Shown: positions 37,385 to 39,826 of the stretch, one piece after another
Position numbering within the stretch: position 1 is the stretch's first letter
How the letters are laid out: each line of letters opens with the position of its first letter
Virus record (IMG/VR): IMGVR_UViG_3300046012_000369
Span: 1-39,826 of that record
Origin: a virus
DNA length: 39,826 bases
Reading direction: 5' to 3' (one strand)
Notes under the pieces: generated by a model
Databases searched by the model: none
Seen by the model: only the letters and a program-made list of their open reading frames with translations
Told to the model about the DNA's origin: nothing
Translations under genes and position numbers: made by a program

Positions 37385-37865
37385 CGTCGTTCGGGACCTC
37401 GGCCGGGTGATCCTTTTGGTACTGCGTGAGAATTGCTAGGACCTGGTCGAGCTCGGGCGTCGGGTCGTGTGGTTTGTCGAGGCCGCGGGCACCGAAGCCT
37501 AGATCGGCCATCTCGGGACGCAGGTCGACTAGGTAGCGGCGTCCCTGCATGATGGCACGCACAAAGTCTTTGCGCGGCACGCTGGCCTTGGTCACTACCA
37601 GCTCGTAGACCTCGGGGTAAGCCAGTTCCGGATATCTCTCTTCCCATCGTTTGAACTTTGTCCAGGATCGGCGCTGCGATGGCGTGCTGCTGCGATTGCA
37701 GAAGCGGCAGAACTTCGTAGAGACGCGCCGCTTTCTCATGCGCGCGTGGACCTCCTGGCACTTCTTTGAGCACGTCACTGCGCGCTGCTTCACGCGCTCG
37801 GCTGGAATCTCTACCTTGTCGACCACGCAGTACGTTTTCATTCTCAGGATGTCTTCATCGGCCAT
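37359..37865 (-). CDS. Cysteine-rich protein upstream of the packaging genes
   Basis: 168 residues from ATG 37865 (AGGAG six bases upstream). N-terminal half with C-V-V-D, CSKKC and KFCRFCNRSSTPSQR, probably two zinc knuckles in a basic context; the rest is helical (EVYELVVTKASVPRKDF, LDQVLAILTQYQKDHP). It precedes terL by three genes, so a DNA-binding packaging role (small terminase) is conceivable but unproven. Confidence 0.6.
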   Translation of the reverse strand: MADEDILRMKTYCVVDKVEIPAERVKQRAVTCSKKCQEVHARMRKRRVSTKFCRFCNRSSTPSQRRSWTKFKRWEERYPELAYPEVYELVVTKASVPRKDFVRAIMQGRRYLVDLRPEMADLGFGARGLDKPHDPTPELDQVLAILTQYQKDHPAEVPNDDGYDTKGD

Positions 37866-38385
37866 GGTTCTCTCCTTTTGGGATGTTCTCGAATTGCCAG
37901 CCAAGCTCGCGATGCCAGCGCACACCCACAAAGTTGTATTCCGGAAAGTGCTCCGCAGCGACTTTGATCTTTACTCGTGCGTCGTCTCTCCAAAAACCCT
38001 TCGTCTCGTGCATCTCGATCGCTCCGCCGGCGAGCACCACGGAGAAATCGACGTTGTAGTAGGTCCGCTGCGCAAGGCGCAATTTCAGTGGCTCAAACTT
38101 CCAATGGAGGATCTCTCCCGCCTGGCGCCGCAGTTCAAGATGCTGCGAGTACTTCGTTTCGAGTTTGTTCATCTCGCCGGCTTTTGAGGAGCTGGGCTTC
38201 GCCGCCTCGCCGATGGCTTCTGCGTTGCCGCGAAACACGTCGGTCGCGACGCGGTGGGGTGTGGACTTTACGCCCGCGCGCCGCGCTGATTCAGCACATG
38301 CCTCCTGCCAACTCGTCGGCTCCGATGTAGTTTCAATCGATACCTCCGTATTGATATTTTGTTGACATTTTGTTTCCATCACCAT
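37855..38385 (-). CDS. PD-(D/E)XK nuclease, DUF1064-like
   Basis: 176 residues. The second half shows MNKLETKYSQHLELRRQAGE (helix), YYNVDFSVVL (catalytic Asp about 113) and IEMHETKGFWRDDARVKIK (E-x-K at about 127-129), with a strand and helix after them. This is the core of DUF1064/PD-(D/E)XK phage endonucleases, several of which act as Holliday-junction or structure-specific nucleases. The N-terminal 70 residues are hydrophilic and could be a linker. First gene of the late operon, 11 bases from the divergent regulator; GAGAG four bases before ATG 38385, with Met3 (38379) also possible. Confidence 0.75.
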   Translation of the reverse strand: MVMETKCQQNINTEVSIETTSEPTSWQEACAESARRAGVKSTPHRVATDVFRGNAEAIGEAAKPSSSKAGEMNKLETKYSQHLELRRQAGEILHWKFEPLKLRLAQRTYYNVDFSVVLAGGAIEMHETKGFWRDDARVKIKVAAEHFPEYNFVGVRWHRELGWQFENIPKGENHGR

Positions 38386-38390
38386 AGAAC
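38351..38390 (+). promoter_or_regulatory. Promoter of a possibly leaderless transcript, with an 11-bp direct repeat
   Basis: TTGACA (38362-38367), 17 bases, TAGAAC (38385-38390): -35 perfect, -10 4 of 6. Transcription would begin near 38397, the A of the regulator's ATG, and no RBS precedes that ATG. TTGATATTTTG (38351-38361) and TTGACATTTTG (38362-38372) form a direct repeat of 11 bp (10 of 11 identical) overlapping the -35 box, a possible operator. All of it lies within the start of the divergent nuclease gene. Confidence 0.55.
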
Positions 38391-38396
38391 TCTCTC

Positions 38397-38642
38397 ATGG
38401 CTAAACCTACTCGTCAAACACCAAATTCAGAGGGCTCAATACAGCTCGGATTTCGCGGCTCTGCACAGGAGCAAATACTGCTGAATCATGCCGCCAAACT
38501 GCAAAATCGCAGTCGTAATTCATTCCTCAAGATTCACTCCCTGCAAGCTGCGCGCGCTGTGCTGAAAGAGAACGGCGTTGACGAAACTAGCCTCTTCCCG
38601 AAGGCTTCAAAGGTAGTGCGCTCACGCGCAAAGGCGGCGTAG
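38397..38642 (+). CDS. Ribbon-helix-helix (DUF1778-like) regulator
   Basis: 81 residues. GSIQLGFRGSAQEQILLNHA, then AAKLQNRSRNSFLK and a following helix, match the strand-helix-helix layout of DUF1778/TacA-type DNA-binding proteins, which are antitoxins or repressors. No toxin gene lies beside it: the next gene is the initiator. It is divergent from the late operon with 11 bases between the start codons, so it could repress both directions. No RBS is visible; the transcript may be leaderless. Confidence 0.6.
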   Translation: MAKPTRQTPNSEGSIQLGFRGSAQEQILLNHAAKLQNRSRNSFLKIHSLQAARAVLKENGVDETSLFPKASKVVRSRAKAA

Positions 38643-38646
38643 CCCC

Positions 38647-39705
38647 TTGGCTTTACGCGGCGTTCCCGAACACCCGAAATTTGCTGCGCTCAAGGCCAAG
38701 TTGTCTCTCTCGAAATTCGAGGGTATGGGGCTGCTTGAGACGCTGTGGCACTTCACTGGTCGCTACGCACCACGCGGCGACATCGGCCGATTCCCCGACG
38801 AGCAGATCGAAGCGTGGCTGGAGTGGAAGGCGAAGCCTGGCGCGGCGATCGCTGCGCTCATCGACACCGGATGGATCGATCATCACCCGAAATACCGCCT
38901 CGTCATCCACGACTGGCACGAACACGCCGATAACACGACGAAAAAACAGGTCAGTCGCCGCGCTAAGACGCAGCTAGATAAAGGTTTATCTGTCGATTGG
39001 GTATTCGTCGGTCTGGAGGGCCTTCCCCTCAGGATGTCCGGACACCGTCCGGACATGTCTAGCACAAACGGTAATGTGTCACGTCCCCCTGCCCCTGCCC
39101 CTGCCCCTGCTCCTGCCCCAGAGCCAAATACCCCCTCGACTACGTCTCGGGGGAAGCGCGCCGCCGAAAAGCGCGGCACGCAGGCCCCGGAAGTGCCGGG
39201 AGGCGAAGAGGTTGCGAATCCAACACCTGCATCACGGAATGGGCATCCCTTGGCATCGGAGGCGAGTCGCATAGCCGACGTACCCAAGAATGAGGCCGGA
39301 CGCCTCCTAGAGCCGAAACCCAACGGGTTACAGCTATCCGGTGGAGGTTCCAAAAGGCCGCATCGCGTTGCCTCATCCGACGCTCGTTTTGTCGATTTTC
39401 GGGACCACTTGAAGGCCTATTATGGCGCGGTCAACAGGCAGTCTGCGGGATCTACTCCATGGGGTAAGGTCGAGGACCGCGCTCTCTCCGATCGGCTGCA
39501 AGCTGAGCCGTCGCTGACACTGGACGATCTTGCGGTGCGCCTGGGCCATCTGGTGACGGCGGTGCGGATTTGCTCCGAAAAACCGAGGATGCGCAAGGGT
39601 GAGCATCGTGGTAATGTAGGGCCGCGAGACCCCTTGGCAGCTGTGATCCGCCGGCTACCGGAGTATGCGGACGGCCCGGTCGACGCGTTCGGCGAGAAGC
39701 TCTAA
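38647..39705 (+). CDS. Replication initiator-like protein (phage O / replisome-organizer type)
   Basis: 352 residues from TTG 38647, four bases after the regulator's stop, with AAAGG about ten bases upstream. The first 115 residues look like a winged-helix domain (LETLWHFTGRYAPRGDIGRF, AIAALIDTGWIDHHPKYRLV) as in phage replication proteins; a linker with a Pro-Ala repeat (APAPAPAPAPEP, about 150-160) and a long polar stretch follow; the C-terminal 100 residues (DFRDHLKAYYGAVNRQ, SLTLDDLAVRLGHLV) form a helical domain that could bind the helicase loader. The gene contains two iteron-like repeats (39035-39055), as lambda O contains its origin. Family assignment rests on layout and context. Confidence 0.6.
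   Translation: MALRGVPEHPKFAALKAKLSLSKFEGMGLLETLWHFTGRYAPRGDIGRFPDEQIEAWLEWKAKPGAAIAALIDTGWIDHHPKYRLVIHDWHEHADNTTKKQVSRRAKTQLDKGLSVDWVFVGLEGLPLRMSGHRPDMSSTNGNVSRPPAPAPAPAPAPEPNTPSTTSRGKRAAEKRGTQAPEVPGGEEVANPTPASRNGHPLASEASRIADVPKNEAGRLLEPKPNGLQLSGGGSKRPHRVASSDARFVDFRDHLKAYYGAVNRQSAGSTPWGKVEDRALSDRLQAEPSLTLDDLAVRLGHLVTAVRICSEKPRMRKGEHRGNVGPRDPLAAVIRRLPEYADGPVDAFGEKL
39035..39055. repeat. Two 11-bp palindromic repeats inside the initiator gene
   Basis: TGTCCGGACA (39035-39044, a perfect palindrome) and CGTCCGGACA (39046-39055), exactly 11 bp apart. The same unit recurs at 39719-39750 and is not found elsewhere in the window. They encode RMSGHRPDMS at the start of the linker, so coding constraint there is probably weak. 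Confidence 0.65.
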
Positions 39706-39826
39706 ACCTGTTTCCACCTGTACGGACAGTGTCCGGACAGTGTCCGGACACGCGCCCCCCCCCCGCGCCCGCGCCCTGCCGTCCTATAAACCAAAACAGT
39801 GATTCGGTCAAGATGGCGAACAATCC
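39706..39826. other. Gene-free right end with C10 run
   Basis: After the initiator stop this stretch holds the three palindromic iterons, then a run of ten C (39755-39764) in a GC block, then a moderately A-rich segment (39785-39799). An ATG at 39813 runs off the end; if 39826 joins base 1, that frame would code for only 14 residues (stop at 29-31). No other gene is seen. Together with 1-255 it forms the candidate origin region. Confidence 0.5.
39719..39750. repeat. Three 11-bp palindromic repeats downstream of the initiator gene
   Basis: TGTACGGACA (39719), TGTCCGGACA (39730) and TGTCCGGACA (39741), each 11 bp after the last; the second and third are perfect palindromes. They start 13 bases after the initiator's stop codon. 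Spacing and sequence repeat the pair inside the initiator gene, so one protein probably binds both clusters. Confidence 0.75.

Noticed and set aside
39084-39121. Tandem CCTGCC repeat read as a possible microsatellite or regulatory repeat
   Set aside because: It encodes the Pro-Ala linker of the initiator-like protein; the repeat follows from codon use.
1-39826. Integrase, lysogeny repressor, tRNA genes, CRISPR arrays, insertion sequences
   Set aside because: Looked for by motif and structure and none seen; a strictly lytic life or an incomplete window would both explain it.

Overview
The window looks like most or all of a tailed-phage genome (about 40 kb, high G+C, genes packed edge to edge). 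The capsid, portal, terminase, adaptor, nozzle and three large internal virion proteins are those of a short-tailed (podovirus-type) phage with an N4-gp56-family capsid. There is no integrase, no CI-type repressor, no tRNA, no CRISPR array and no phage DNA or RNA polymerase. The host is probably a soil bacterium; the style of the tail spike and internal virion proteins reminds me of Acidobacteriota phages, but that is an impression and not shown by the sequence.

Layout. (1) 38397-39705 and 256-3282, plus strand: a ribbon-helix-helix-like regulator and a replication-initiator-like protein at the right end; a clamp-loader-like AAA+ ATPase, an ArdC-type antirestriction protease, a very acidic protein and three small unknowns at the left end. 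If the molecule is circular or circularly permuted these are one rightward early module, and the gene-free 39706-39826 plus 1-255 between them carries two arrays of 11-bp iterons, a good candidate for the replication origin. (2) 9673 leftward to 3366, minus strand: a second early operon from a clear promoter (9712-9740): KH-domain/zinc protein, small acidic protein, Rad50/SMC-like ATPase, DnaC-like helicase loader, many small Cys-rich proteins and, unexpectedly, the M15 endolysin as last gene. It meets the plus operon at a hairpin terminator (3309-3355). (3) 38385 leftward to 9819, minus strand: the long late operon: PD-(D/E)XK nuclease, DNA packaging (terL, portal), scaffold, capsid, adaptors, nozzle, internal virion proteins, a Tad2-like anti-Thoeris protein, a SleB-like hydrolase, tail fibre, tail spike and a holin-like lysis protein, ending at a strong intrinsic terminator (9744-9784).

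Together the genes suggest a lambda-like replication strategy (own initiator and helicase loader, host polymerase) with two counter-defence loci (ArdC plus acidic partner; Tad2) and a virion with several carbohydrate-binding modules. Most genes are joined by ATGA, GTGA or TGATG overlaps, which fixed many of the starts given here. No stretch longer than about 300 bases lacks a gene, except that the two ends joined would make about 376 bases. Longest internal gaps: 11028-11222 (195 bases, nothing convincing seen) and 9674-9818 (terminator plus promoter).
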